A DNA stretch of 37,024 nucleotides, taken from Gracilibacter sp. BRH_c7a. Lineage in GTDB: Bacteria > Bacillota > Desulfitobacteriia > Desulfitobacteriales > Syntrophobotulaceae. The stretch is from the NCBI GenBank assembly GCA_001516055.1, contig LOEZ01000069.1, forward strand, positions 1 through 37,024. The letters run 5' to 3'. The translations under genes and the position numbers were made by a program. Shown here in pieces: positions 1 through 7,403 of the stretch. Position 1 is the stretch's first letter. Every line of letters starts with the position of its first letter. Under the pieces are notes generated by a model. The model saw only the letters and a program-made list of their open reading frames with translations. It did no database searches and was not told where the DNA came from.

Positions 1-111
1 CCCTACGAAACGTTCAGCTTTTACCACGGAGAAGATGTTTTACAGAAACTTGGATGTTCACCGATAGCCGCCGGTGAAATTCTGTTAAAACCTGCTCTTC
101 TCAAAAGATAA
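1..111 (+). CDS. C-terminal end of an unidentified protein
   Basis: Frame 1 is open from the first base and ends at TAA 109-111, giving 36 residues that finish in LLKPALLKR. The start lies outside the window. The fragment contains a GCSPIAAGE stretch but is too short for me to assign a family. No clear terminator follows. That it is a real coding end is inferred only from the open frame and its protein-like composition. Confidence 0.45.
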   Translation, partial: PYETFSFYHGEDVLQKLGCSPIAAGEILLKPALLKR

Positions 112-248
112 ACTATAAAACAGTGCCGCCAACAATCCATGCTCATCCGTAAAATAAGGGGTGGATTCTCCGATTACAAAAAATCGAGAGGGAGTCGATC
201 TCCATTTGGCATGCCCTTTTTTATCATAATACGATAGAAAAACGAATA

Positions 249-431
249 AATCAAACTGCAAGTGGGTTACAAAAGCTGCACTTCGTTTTCAAAACAGGCT
301 TTTCGGATACAAAAACTGCGTTTCGTTTACAAATATTCAGTTGTCGATTACGAATACTGCGTTTGAATTTGCAAAATGGCATCTCGCCTTTCAATTAAGT
401 ACTGCAGCCTTTCAATTAAGCGAGATCAGGA
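249..431. repeat. Degenerate 20-21 bp tandem repeat, about nine units
   Basis: Units resemble TTACAAAAACTGCGTTTCG. The C of the CAAA/CGAA/CAAT core falls at 252, 270, 290, 310, 330, 351, 372, 392 and 413, so the spacing is 18 once and 20 or 21 thereafter, close to two helical turns. Several units share CTGC in the middle and TTCG at the end; the last two share CCTTTCAATTAAG. Together with 112-248, in which I see no gene, it fills the gap before the next operon. Its function is unknown; intrinsically bent DNA or decayed protein-binding sites are possible. Confidence 0.6.
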
Positions 432-503
432 ATGAATTTATCAATAAACAATATATTATTATCAAATATCAAAACATATTTATTGATAAACAACAATTTA
501 ACA

Positions 504-532
504 TTGACATGCGATAAAATGTTTCTTACAAT
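504..532 (+). promoter_or_regulatory. Sigma-A type promoter of the DUF2975 operon
   Basis: TTGACA (504-509), a 17-bp spacer and TACAAT (527-532) lie just upstream of the ATG at 564. This is 11 of 12 matches to the vegetative consensus. An AT-rich stretch with TTATTGATAAA-like direct repeats precedes it. Confidence 0.7.
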
Positions 533-563
533 TGAACCAGAATTACGCGAAAGGAATGATACG

Positions 564-1010
564 ATGTGGAATCCAGATAAATCCGTAATCCTGTCTTCCA
601 TTTGTACAAAGACCGCCATCGCCCTGGTCATTTTGGCAGCTATAGCCATGCCCAAGTTGATCCCTACATATGTAGAATACACGGGGAAAAATACTGAAAT
701 TATGCACTCTTTGCTCTTGACGGTCTATGCCTGTGCTGTCCCTGGTCTGTTGTCTTTGGTCTGCCTTCACAGGCTGCTTGCCAACATCAGGCGGGAAGAA
801 GTGTTTGCCGAAAAAAATGTCAGTCTCCTGCGGATGCTGTCATGGTGCAGCTTTATCGTCTCCGTCATCTTGTTCATCTCGGGATTCTATTACATTCTGT
901 TTGTGATTATTGCTGTTTGTGCCGCCTTTTTAGGGCTGATTCTGAGAGTGATTAAAAATGTTTTTGAACAGGCGATCATCATTAAACGGGAAAATGATTT
1001 CACAATTTAG
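564..1010 (+). CDS. DUF2975-family membrane protein
   Basis: A 148-residue integral membrane protein with about four hydrophobic segments, starting ICTKTAIALVILAAIAMPKL. The segment order and the polar loop LLANIRREEVFAEKNV are typical of DUF2975 proteins of Firmicutes, which have no established function. ATG 564 was chosen because AAGGA at 551-555 gives 8-nt spacing and the promoter lies immediately upstream; the open frame extends back to 432, but that extension would lie partly upstream of the promoter. An XRE regulator follows after 15 nt, the usual partner of this family, so the pair probably forms a self-regulated membrane module. Confidence 0.8.
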   Translation: MWNPDKSVILSSICTKTAIALVILAAIAMPKLIPTYVEYTGKNTEIMHSLLLTVYACAVPGLLSLVCLHRLLANIRREEVFAEKNVSLLRMLSWCSFIVSVILFISGFYYILFVIIAVCAAFLGLILRVIKNVFEQAIIIKRENDFTI

Positions 1011-1025
1011 GGGGAGGGATTCTCA

Positions 1026-1244
1026 ATGATTGTCGTTAACCTCGACGTCATGATGGCCAAAAGAAAAATTTCAGCTGGCGATCTGGCAGAGAAAATCGGA
1101 ATCACTCCGGCCAACCTTTCGATTTTGAAAAACAACAAGGCCAAAGCCATCCGCTTTTCGACCCTGGAAGAAATCTGCAAGATTTTGAACTGCCAGCCAG
1201 GAGATATTTTAGAGTATAGGGAAGGAGAAGGGGGAAATGAATAA
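1026..1244 (+). CDS. Small XRE/Cro-family transcriptional regulator
   Basis: A 72-residue protein that is essentially one helix-turn-helix domain: MMAKRKISAGDLAEKIGITPANLSILKNNKAKAIRF, with the recognition region around ITPANLSILKN, then LEEICKILNCQPGDILEY. This form (the YozG/YgzD-like group, Cro/CI family) regularly follows DUF2975 genes. GGGGAGGG upstream of ATG 1026 is a strong ribosome-binding site. The stop codon overlaps the next gene by 8 nt, so translation is probably coupled. It presumably represses its own operon; I saw no clear dyad at the promoter. Confidence 0.85.
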   Translation: MIVVNLDVMMAKRKISAGDLAEKIGITPANLSILKNNKAKAIRFSTLEEICKILNCQPGDILEYREGEGGNE

Positions 1245-2775
1245 TAGTATGGATAATGCCATTAATCCAAAAAATTCAATTGAAATAAGAAAATTAATCG
1301 ATACAAACAATACAATTTATACAAGAAATGATATTCTTTTTGCCCTGGTCATGCTGGTCTGCGGTTTCTTATATATGAACCTGATCCGGCTGCCAGGCCT
1401 GGGGGCAGGTGTTACCTTGTTTGCCGCGATATTCTGCCTGTCTACCTTTATCTATCTGAAATCGGGGGTGATTCACCAAACGAGAACCAGCCTATTGTTT
1501 TTCGTTGTCATTGTCCTGTCCGCCCTGGTCTTTTTGCTTTTTGACAATATGCTGATAAAAGGATTGAATTTTCTCTTTCTTATGGCTGCTGTCATCTATT
1601 GGATCAGCCTGTCAACGGGCAGAACCCTGGAGAAGCGGATCTCCGTCTACATCTTGGGCGACTTCTTTCACCAGGTTTTGGTCATCCCGTTCAGCAATTT
1701 TGCCTGCTGCTTTAGCGCGGTCAGAACATTGATTGCCGGCAACAAAAAGGGGAGATCCCTGCTGGCCGGCACAGTTGGTATCTTCGTGATGATTCCGGTC
1801 CTGGCTGCCGTCATTAATTTATTAATAAAAGCCGATGCGGCTTTTGCAGGGGTAATCGCTAATTTGCATTTTTCAGTATCGATAGATATTCTCTTCCAGA
1901 TTATCCTGGGGATTCCTGTCGCTTGTTACCTGTACGGATTGATCTACGGTAACCGTTACGGAAGGAACACGGGATTTGTCACAGTTGAGTTGGTGGATAA
2001 AATGGCAGCCGCTTTTCGATTTGCCCCGGGTGTGACCGTATATTCTGCCTTGACTGCCTTGAATCTCGTCTTTATCGTCTTCTTTCTTTCCCAGATCACC
2101 TATCTTTTCTCGGCATTCCATAACCAACTTCCGGAACTCATGACGCATGCGGAGTATGCCAGGAGAGGTTTTTTTGAACTTTGTGCGGTTGCCGGGATCA
2201 ATCTGGCCGTGATTACGACCGCTCATCTGATAGTCAAAAGGGAAAAGGTGAGGGTCCTGCAGATAGAAACAACCGCGTTATCTCTGTTTACCCTGATGCT
2301 GATCATTACGGCCATCAGCAAGATGGTGATGTACATCAATACCTACGGGTTAACCCAACTGCGTGTCTATACTACCTGGTTTATGGTTGTGTTGTTCTTG
2401 ATATTCGCAGTAATTGCCGTTCGGCAGTTCAAAAAATTCAACGCAACCAGGGTCATACTGGTGGGATTTGTGGTCTTCTTCCTAATCATGAGCTACGGAA
2501 ATGTCGACGGGCGCATCGCCGCCTACAATATTGACAGGTATATGAACGGAACCCTGGAAAGTCTTGACGTCAAGGACTTATCTGGCCTGTCCGACGCCGC
2601 AGTCCCGTATATGTATAATTTATATCTGGATACGGAGAATCAGAGCCTGAAGACCGAACTAAAAGCGGCGATAGAGAAAACACCCGGATCTGAGAATATG
2701 ATTCCGCACCAAAAAACATTCCGGGATTTTAATTTTCAGAGTCATGCCGCGCAAACCATCAGAAACCTGCTCTGA
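1237..2775 (+). CDS. DUF4153/DUF4173-family polytopic membrane protein
   Basis: A 512-residue protein with a short polar N-terminus (about 30 residues), then some ten to twelve hydrophobic segments, and a soluble tail of about 80 residues from VDGRIAAYNIDRYMNG onward. The YARRGFFELCAVAGINLAV motif near residue 310 and the YGLTQLRVYTTWF motif are typical of the DUF4153/DUF4173 families. The molecular function is unknown. It overlaps the XRE gene by 8 nt and ends the operon. A perfect hairpin follows the stop codon. Confidence 0.8.
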   Translation: MNNSMDNAINPKNSIEIRKLIDTNNTIYTRNDILFALVMLVCGFLYMNLIRLPGLGAGVTLFAAIFCLSTFIYLKSGVIHQTRTSLLFFVVIVLSALVFLLFDNMLIKGLNFLFLMAAVIYWISLSTGRTLEKRISVYILGDFFHQVLVIPFSNFACCFSAVRTLIAGNKKGRSLLAGTVGIFVMIPVLAAVINLLIKADAAFAGVIANLHFSVSIDILFQIILGIPVACYLYGLIYGNRYGRNTGFVTVELVDKMAAAFRFAPGVTVYSALTALNLVFIVFFLSQITYLFSAFHNQLPELMTHAEYARRGFFELCAVAGINLAVITTAHLIVKREKVRVLQIETTALSLFTLMLIITAISKMVMYINTYGLTQLRVYTTWFMVVLFLIFAVIAVRQFKKFNATRVILVGFVVFFLIMSYGNVDGRIAAYNIDRYMNGTLESLDVKDLSGLSDAAVPYMYNLYLDTENQSLKTELKAAIEKTPGSENMIPHQKTFRDFNFQSHAAQTIRNLL

Positions 2776-2784
2776 GGCCAAATA

Positions 2785-2809
2785 TTTCAGACAGTATTTC
2801 TGTCTGAAA
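2785..2809. terminator. Hairpin between convergent genes, possible bidirectional terminator
   Basis: A perfect 10-bp stem, TTTCAGACAG/CTGTCTGAAA, with a TATTT loop. It sits between the stop of the DUF4153/4173 gene and the stop of the convergent hydrolase gene. There is no long T-run on either side, so termination efficiency is uncertain. Confidence 0.5.
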
Positions 2810-2819
2810 GAACAGCAGC

Positions 2820-3845
2820 TTAGTAGATAACTTGGGGACTATCAATAAACAATGCAATAAAGTCCGACACGATCATTTTATAATCCGGTTGATCCGCATA
2901 AAAAGCCATGCCGTGACCGGCACCCTGAACCAAATAGAGTTGCTTTTCGGCTTGACATGCATTATATAGCTGCCAGACCATTTCCACAGGCACAAATGAA
3001 TCGGAAGCCCCGTGAATGAAGAGCATCGGGGTTTTATTTTTTTTGACCTGTTTTAAAGACGATGCTTCGGAGAAATTATAGCCCGCCTTAATGTCGGTCA
3101 ATAGACTTGTCGCTGAGATAAAAGGGAAACTCGGCAGATTATACATGCGCTCCAATTGGTAGGCAAGTTCATCATAAACCGAGGTATAGCCGCTGTCTTC
3201 CACGATTACTTTCACCTGTTCAGGCAGGCTCTCTCCGCTGAGCATCATCACCGTAGCCCCGCCCATGGAAAGGCCATGCAGTGCGATTTGACTATCATTT
3301 CCGACCCTGTCCACTACCTTCTGAATCCAGAGCAGATAATCCAGCCGGTCCGGCCAGCCCAACCCGATATAATCACCTTCACTGGTGCCGTGGCCCCTGG
3401 CATCCGGCAGTAAGACATTATAGCCAAGGTTTTCCGCATAGAACTTGGCAAATTGGCCCATTTCCATTCCCTGGCCGCCATATCCATGAGCAAGAATCAC
3501 CGTCCTGGTGGTCGATATCCTGGCTGGAATATAATAAGCCACCAATTTCAACCCATCCCCGGAGGTCACTGTCCAGGTCTCATAATTCTGACTTTCAACC
3601 CATCCCTGGCTGCTTGTTTCAGTCTGGGCAAGATCAGATCGCTCAGCCGCAGCCATCACACTGATAGCTTGTCCCTGTTCACTTAATTGCAATGTCTGAG
3701 CCAATTGCATGTTTTGGGAGAATAAATCTTGGGTTTTCCTTTCAATTCCAATATGATATAAATAAAAGCTACTTGCTGCTAAAATACACAAAACGATAAC
3801 GGAGGCGGCTCCAAGTCCGATTATGGTGATCTTTTTTCTACCCAT
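2820..3845 (-). CDS. Membrane-anchored alpha/beta hydrolase
   Basis: A 341-residue protein of the alpha/beta hydrolase superfamily. An N-terminal hydrophobic helix (about residues 8-30) should anchor it with the enzyme domain outside. Visible elements are the oxyanion motif LAHGYGGQG, DARGHGTSEGD, the nucleophile elbow GLSMGG (catalytic Ser), the acid in HGASDSFVP, and the catalytic His in GAGHGMAF. It resembles the YqkD/BAAT-type extracellular esterase-like proteins of Firmicutes; the substrate is unknown. ATG at 3845 is preceded by AAGGAGGTG. It is transcribed alone and converges with the upstream operon. Confidence 0.85.
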   Translation of the reverse strand: MGRKKITIIGLGAASVIVLCILAASSFYLYHIGIERKTQDLFSQNMQLAQTLQLSEQGQAISVMAAAERSDLAQTETSSQGWVESQNYETWTVTSGDGLKLVAYYIPARISTTRTVILAHGYGGQGMEMGQFAKFYAENLGYNVLLPDARGHGTSEGDYIGLGWPDRLDYLLWIQKVVDRVGNDSQIALHGLSMGGATVMMLSGESLPEQVKVIVEDSGYTSVYDELAYQLERMYNLPSFPFISATSLLTDIKAGYNFSEASSLKQVKKNKTPMLFIHGASDSFVPVEMVWQLYNACQAEKQLYLVQGAGHGMAFYADQPDYKMIVSDFIALFIDSPQVIY

Positions 3846-4051
3846 ATAAAAAGCACCTCCTTATTACCATTCTAACAACAAGCCACCTTAGGGTTCAATG
3901 GAAGTTGTCGGTAATTCGGGAGATACCGTCTATGTGAATGCCTCCAAACAGGCGTATTATATCGCAGCATATTACCAGGCCAGCTAAAAGACTCGGTATT
4001 TTATGCCGGGCCCGCAGATCAAGAGCGTAAAAAACCCCTTTCATCAGTTCA

Positions 4052-4273
4052 GTGCCAGGAGGATTGTTTTTTCATCACACCCCGTCGGGTGACGCGGAAA
4101 TTGTGAGTTTTGAACTGGGCGGGCAACCGTTCAGCGCGATCAGTGCAGGTTCGTACTTCAAGTTTAACACCGTCTATCTCCCTGATGGTGGCGTTCCACC
4201 GCCGGAGAAGTGGACAGAGGAACAGGAAAGAGCCCGTGTGGGGCAGGGAATGAATCAATTGCAGAGAATATAA
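4052..4273 (+). pseudogene. Fragment of a PhnB-like VOC-family protein
   Basis: The frame encodes [20 protein letters not shown] followed by AGSYFKFN, which matches the middle of PhnB/3-demethylubiquinone methyltransferase-like VOC proteins (family pattern VEFELxGQxFxALNGGPxFKFN). The N-terminal metal-binding half and the C-terminal half (the WLKDKFGVSWQ-type motif) are missing; after about residue 45 the sequence no longer looks like the family. There is no ribosome-binding site at the start. It is read as a decayed remnant. The upstream piece 3895-3990 also has a protein-like frame (VEVVGNSGDTVYVNASKQ) that I could not assign. Confidence 0.55.
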
Positions 4274-4303
4274 TTATGTCAGGAAAAGGGGAGGGGAATA
4301 TGT

Positions 4304-4615
4304 ATGGCCTTGCTTCATGGATTGGTAGTATTGCTTATCGGGTGGCCCGGTATAATTACGGCAATCGTCCTTGTCAGTATCGGAATATACACCAGGAAGA
4401 TAGGTTTAATCCTTCTGGGAGCATTGTTTGCGGTGCCGATATCCTGGTACTTAGGCGGGATGCCGAAGTTCCGCTATATTATGTGGGGATTGCCCTTGGT
4501 TTTTATCGGATCGGCACTGGCAATGAAATACGGTAAAAACAGGTTAGCCTGGATTTTTACCTTACCTTATATCGCTGTAATTGGCTGGTTAGGATTTACG
4601 GTTCTAACACAATAA
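4304..4615 (+). CDS. Small multipass membrane protein of unknown function
   Basis: A 103-residue protein made almost wholly of hydrophobic segments, about four (LLHGLVVLLIGWPGIITAIVL; IGLILLGALFAVPISWYL; RYIMWGLPLVFIGSALAM; IFTLPYIAVIGWLGFTVL), with short basic loops. GGGGAGGGG just before ATG 4304 (or ATG 4300, other frame) is a good ribosome-binding site. I do not recognise a named family. The flanking fragments suggest a region of gene loss, but this frame is intact. Confidence 0.55.
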   Translation: MALLHGLVVLLIGWPGIITAIVLVSIGIYTRKIGLILLGALFAVPISWYLGGMPKFRYIMWGLPLVFIGSALAMKYGKNRLAWIFTLPYIAVIGWLGFTVLTQ

Positions 4616-4642
4616 AAACAGATATGCCGTAAATCTGATAAT

Positions 4643-4672
4643 GAAGTATTCAAATTAAAGGGATACTTCTCT
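4643..4672 (+). terminator. Weak terminator-like hairpin
   Basis: GAAGTAT (643-649) pairs with ATACTTC (663-669) and is followed by the T-rich TCTATTTATTTT. It lies 27 nt after the stop of the small membrane protein gene. The stem is short, so the call is tentative. Confidence 0.35.
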
Positions 4673-4824
4673 ATTTATTTTAAAATAATAAATATGTTAT
4701 AAAATGTTCACAGCCGACCATTCAACAGACCACTGAAGGGGTAGTGGAACAACTTCCTTTTGGTACCGGCACCATCCATCATAATTTATCTGACTTAACG
4801 CCGGTGTCATCTGAAGTAGAATGA

Positions 4825-5169
4825 TGCAACGATGTTAATTCAACACTTGGTTCCTGCAGTAACCTCAGCAATCGGACGGATTTTCAGGATTTTTTCCACA
4901 ACCAGATAAAAACTGCGGCTGACCGTCACAGAAAATATACGGAAATCTTACTGGCTAAAGGAATCATCCAGAAGCATCCAAGTATTGTGAAACCACCATA
5001 TACAGAGAAAGTTCCTGATAAAAAATTTTTAGGTTTATATTTTAATTTTTTCGGAGATCAAAGACCCTTAACTGCTGTGGAGATTGGTCACATCTATTCC
5101 ATCATGGAAATCAAAGCAAACAGCCCGACGATACCGTCAAAGTTATCCTGCAGGAAAGGGATAATTTAG
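4825..5169 (+). pseudogene. Fragment of a DUF3231-family protein
   Basis: After a TGA around 4822 the frame is open to 5169. It encodes IKTAADRHRKYTEILLAKGI, then PPYTEKVPDKKFLG and FFGDQRPLTAVEIGHIYSIM. This pattern (a helical repeat, a 'lakGI' turn, then FFGxxRPLnaxEI) is that of DUF3231 proteins, which are normally about 300-340 residues and contain two such halves. Only roughly a third of one protein is present, without a start or ribosome-binding site. An upstream piece (NLSDLTPVSSEVE, stopping at the TGA) may be its N-terminus. Confidence 0.5.
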
Positions 5170-5184
5170 AAGAATAGATTGCCA

Positions 5185-5211
5185 TCTGTCATCAGTGCTT
5201 AGGATGACAGA
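5185..5211. other. Perfect 9-bp hairpin between convergent units
   Basis: TCTGTCATC (5185-5193) and GATGACAGA (5203-5211) form a perfect stem with a 9-nt loop. It separates the DUF3231 fragment from the minus-strand VOC gene. No T-run follows, so it may stabilise a 3' end rather than terminate strongly. Confidence 0.4.
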
Positions 5212-5235
5212 CCTTGAAACGGAGCATGATTTAAC

Positions 5236-5637
5236 TTACTGACAGATAATCTGCCAGCCTATACCGAACTTATCCTTGACCCAGCCGTACATGGGACTGA
5301 AAAACTGAGGGGCAAGCTCCATCAACACCTCACCGTCTTCTTTCAACCGGTTAAAAGCATCCTTCACCTCATCGGCAGTGGGGTAATTGATAGCAAGGGA
5401 AATCATATCGCCGCGAACCACATCCTGCTGAGTGTCGCTAAAGCTAACCTTTGTGCCGCAGATAGTCATTTCGGCGTGCAAGACATAGTCTTTCATATTA
5501 TCGGGAATAGGAAAATCAGGGTTTGGCGGCGCATCTTTATAGTACATGACTCGTTTATCCTGTCCGCCCAGCACCTTTTCATAAAAAGCAAGTGCTTCGC
5601 TGCAGCGTCCCGCAAAATTTATAAATGGTGTAATCAT
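5236..5637 (-). CDS. VOC-family protein (PhnB/YjdN-like)
   Basis: A 133-residue vicinal-oxygen-chelate superfamily protein: PMITPFINFAGRCSEALAFY at the start, then LHAEMTICGTKVSFSD in the middle and the terminal PMYGWVKDKFGIGWQI. This layout is the PhnB/YjdN or glyoxalase-like group, which dimerises and may bind a small molecule or a metal. The specific reaction is unknown. A GTG at 5649 lies directly on the AAAGGAG site, so ATG 5637 is preferred. It is transcribed alone. A broken relative lies about 1 kb away on the other strand. Confidence 0.8.
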   Translation of the reverse strand: MITPFINFAGRCSEALAFYEKVLGGQDKRVMYYKDAPPNPDFPIPDNMKDYVLHAEMTICGTKVSFSDTQQDVVRGDMISLAINYPTADEVKDAFNRLKEDGEVLMELAPQFFSPMYGWVKDKFGIGWQIICQ

Positions 5638-5805
5638 AGGTAATAACACTCCTTTACTTAGTTAATTTTATCTAACTTTGCTGATCTGACTCTACTCATT
5701 TTACTCTTACTCAACCAACCTTACAAATTAAACTAGTTATATTATCAATCGGACGTCCAATTTTTACTCTGAAAAAAGCTGACGCTAACATATAATTTTA
5801 TTCTT

Positions 5806-5834
5806 TTGACAACTATACTTGTCACTGTTATAAT
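5806..5834 (+). promoter_or_regulatory. Consensus promoter of the XRE/DUF3169 operon
   Basis: TTGACA (5806-5811), a 17-bp spacer and TATAAT (5829-5834): a perfect match to the vegetative consensus, about 150 nt upstream of the XRE start at 5987. Such a strong promoter normally needs a repressor, and operator-like dyads overlap it. Confidence 0.8.
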
Positions 5835-5856
5835 AAGTGTGACAAGAATAGTTGTC
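5808..5856. promoter_or_regulatory. Two GACAA-N6-TTGTC operator dyads
   Basis: GACAA-CTATAC-TTGTC at 5808-5823 overlaps the -35 box and spacer. GACAA-GAATAG-TTGTC at 5841-5856 lies just past the -10 box over the start site. A single half-site, TTGTC, follows at 5873-5877. The dyads are 33 bp apart centre to centre, about three helical turns. The XRE protein encoded next is the obvious candidate to bind them and repress its own transcription; that is inference. Confidence 0.7.
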
Positions 5857-5986
5857 ATTTTGCTAAAAGAAGTTGTCAAATCAATTCCGATGAATTCGGG
5901 TAAAGGGAAGGGAAGGCTAATAATCACTTAATAATCTACTTAATAATCTCCGGGGGAGAAATAGATTTTTTGATGAGGAGAAGTAT

Positions 5987-6202
5987 ATGCCATTAGAAAA
6001 CTCTTTAAAAGTACAACGTGTAAAGATGGGGATAAACCAAGCCGAATTAGGAAATTTAGTTGGGGTATCCAGGCAAACGATTAGCTTAATTGAAAGAGGC
6101 GATTACAATCCTTCAATAACCCTGGTACTTAAGCTAAGTAAAGTATTTGATGTGGCTGTGGAGGAAATATTTTCTTATCAGGAGGACAAAGAAGATGAAT
6201 AA
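5987..6202 (+). CDS. XRE-family transcriptional regulator
   Basis: A 71-residue single-domain helix-turn-helix protein: LKVQRVKMGINQAELGNLVG, then VSRQTISLIERGDYNPSI (recognition helix) and LVLKLSKVFDVAVEEIFSY. It is a typical member of the group that precedes small membrane-protein genes in Firmicutes. Its stop overlaps the next gene by 8 nt. The GAGGAG site precedes ATG 5987. The paired dyads in its promoter suggest negative autoregulation. Confidence 0.88.
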   Translation: MPLENSLKVQRVKMGINQAELGNLVGVSRQTISLIERGDYNPSITLVLKLSKVFDVAVEEIFSYQEDKEDE

Positions 6203-6944
6203 GAAGACAATACTTAGAATGATAGTGTTAATGGTAATTGGCGGAATAATAGGAATTATCTTTTCCATCGGATTACTCAAACTGAATCAGCCTGCGTATA
6301 TAAACATTGCCACCCAAACAGGGCATTTCATTGTTAAGAACAGCTTAGCAATTTATATCGGATTGTTTCTATGCTTATTTTTACCAGCGGTATATCATTA
6401 TCAGAAAGCTAAGAGAAATTATAATCAAATCACGGACATGGCAGACGATAAAGACGATGCTTACGAAAAAGCCGGCGAGAAGTCATTTAACTTATCCATG
6501 CTGATCAATAGTACGTATCTAATCCTAAACATGATGCTGTTCGGCATGACTTTTGATAAAACCAGAGGAGATTTCTTCCTTATTATATTTCTGGTTATGT
6601 TTAGTGCTATCTGTGCCGCTGTATTAGAGATTATTGCTATCAAGTATATCCAAAAAATTGATAACCGTTTAAAAGGTGAACCTACTTCTTTTCGATTTCA
6701 TCAGGACTTTTTGGAAAGCTGCGATGAAGCAGAAAAACTCAGAATATATAAATGTGGGTATAATGCGTTTCAACTATCAAAAAACGTAACTCTAGGATTT
6801 ATAGTGATCACGATCATAAGCAATCTAATCTTGAATACCGGTATATTCCCAATATTTATAAGTTGTATGATTATGCTGATGCAGGTGACTTCTTACAGTT
6901 ACTATGCTCTCAAAGGAAATAAAAATCTTATATACAAAGGTTAA
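6195..6944 (+). CDS. DUF3169-family membrane protein
   Basis: A 249-residue protein with an N-terminal transmembrane helix (ILRMIVLMVIGGIIGIIFSI), a second at about residues 48-70, a cytoplasmic DDKDDAYEKAGEKSFNLSML segment, two more helices, an amphipathic RLKGEPTSFRFHQDFLESCD stretch and two C-terminal helices. This is the layout of DUF3169 proteins, always next to an XRE regulator and of unknown function. ATG 6195 has AGGAGG at 6180-6185; the frame is open from 6147, but that extension lies within the XRE gene. The operon suggests a stress- or peptide-responsive membrane module. Confidence 0.75.
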   Translation: MNKKTILRMIVLMVIGGIIGIIFSIGLLKLNQPAYINIATQTGHFIVKNSLAIYIGLFLCLFLPAVYHYQKAKRNYNQITDMADDKDDAYEKAGEKSFNLSMLINSTYLILNMMLFGMTFDKTRGDFFLIIFLVMFSAICAAVLEIIAIKYIQKIDNRLKGEPTSFRFHQDFLESCDEAEKLRIYKCGYNAFQLSKNVTLGFIVITIISNLILNTGIFPIFISCMIMLMQVTSYSYYALKGNKNLIYKG

Positions 6945-6957
6945 GGAGGGATTTTTG

Positions 6958-7152
6958 ATGACAGATAATGCCAAGTGCCCCGATTGTGGGAATACAGAGA
7001 TTGGTAGAGGTAAATTATCGGGATATGCAGTCTTAGAACCTATAAATAAAATTTTCTCTACAGGAAGTGATATATTAGTCGATGTTTGTACCAATTGTGG
7101 TACTATAATCAAAATGAAAGTCAAGCAACCTGAGAAGTTTAAAGTGCGCTGA
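6958..7152 (+). CDS. Small zinc-ribbon protein
   Basis: A 64-residue protein with two CxxC knuckles, AKCPDCGNTEIGRGKL near the start and DVCTNCGTIIKMKV near the end, about 40 residues apart, as in zinc-ribbon nucleic-acid-binding-like or YgiT/DUF2089-like small proteins. ATG 6958 is preceded by AAGGAGGG with good spacing, so an in-frame ATG at 6904 is rejected. It is the last gene of the XRE/DUF3169 operon (13 nt after the preceding stop) and is followed by a terminator. A role beyond zinc binding cannot be read from the sequence. Confidence 0.7.
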   Translation: MTDNAKCPDCGNTEIGRGKLSGYAVLEPINKIFSTGSDILVDVCTNCGTIIKMKVKQPEKFKVR

Positions 7153-7278
7153 GAGCACATTTCAAAGAGAAGACAGATGAATAAACTGCGCTATTATCCC
7201 GAGACTCTCAACGACCTTGATATCAGGAAGTGTTCGAAAATGAAAACTGAATAAAGATAAACTGTCAATGCCTTAGGC

Positions 7279-7306
7279 AAAAAGTTCAGTATTAACTGGA
7301 CTTTTT
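7279..7306 (+). terminator. Rho-independent terminator
   Basis: AAAAAGTTCAGT (7279-7290) pairs with ACTGGACTTTTT (7295-7306), with one G-T wobble and an ATTA loop, followed by more T-rich sequence. It closes the XRE/DUF3169/zinc-ribbon operon. The A-rich left arm would allow partial action on the other strand. Confidence 0.75.
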
Positions 7307-7337
7307 TATTTTTGGAAATCTATAAAGGTTAGATAAC

Positions 7338-7387
7338 TTGACAAATCTATACTCTGAGGTATACTAAAAACAGACCAAAGTCGGTTT
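7338..7387 (+). promoter_or_regulatory. Promoter and operator of the first TetR operon
   Basis: TTGACA (7338-7343), a 16-bp spacer and TATACT (7360-7365). Directly after it, AAACaGAC-CAAA-GTCgGTTT at 7368-7387 is an inverted repeat with one mismatched pair, covering the expected start site. It is a plausible TetR-type operator for the next gene. Confidence 0.6.
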
Positions 7388-7403
7388 ATGGGAGGTGCTC
7401 CAT

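Noticed and set aside
249-431. CRISPR-like array
   Set aside because: The units are contiguous 20-21 bp degenerate repeats with no unique spacers of regular length, and no cas genes are present.
432-563. Longer N-terminus for the DUF2975 protein from ATG 432
   Set aside because: The promoter at 504-532 lies inside that extension, the extension is not family-like, and ATG 564 has the ribosome-binding site.
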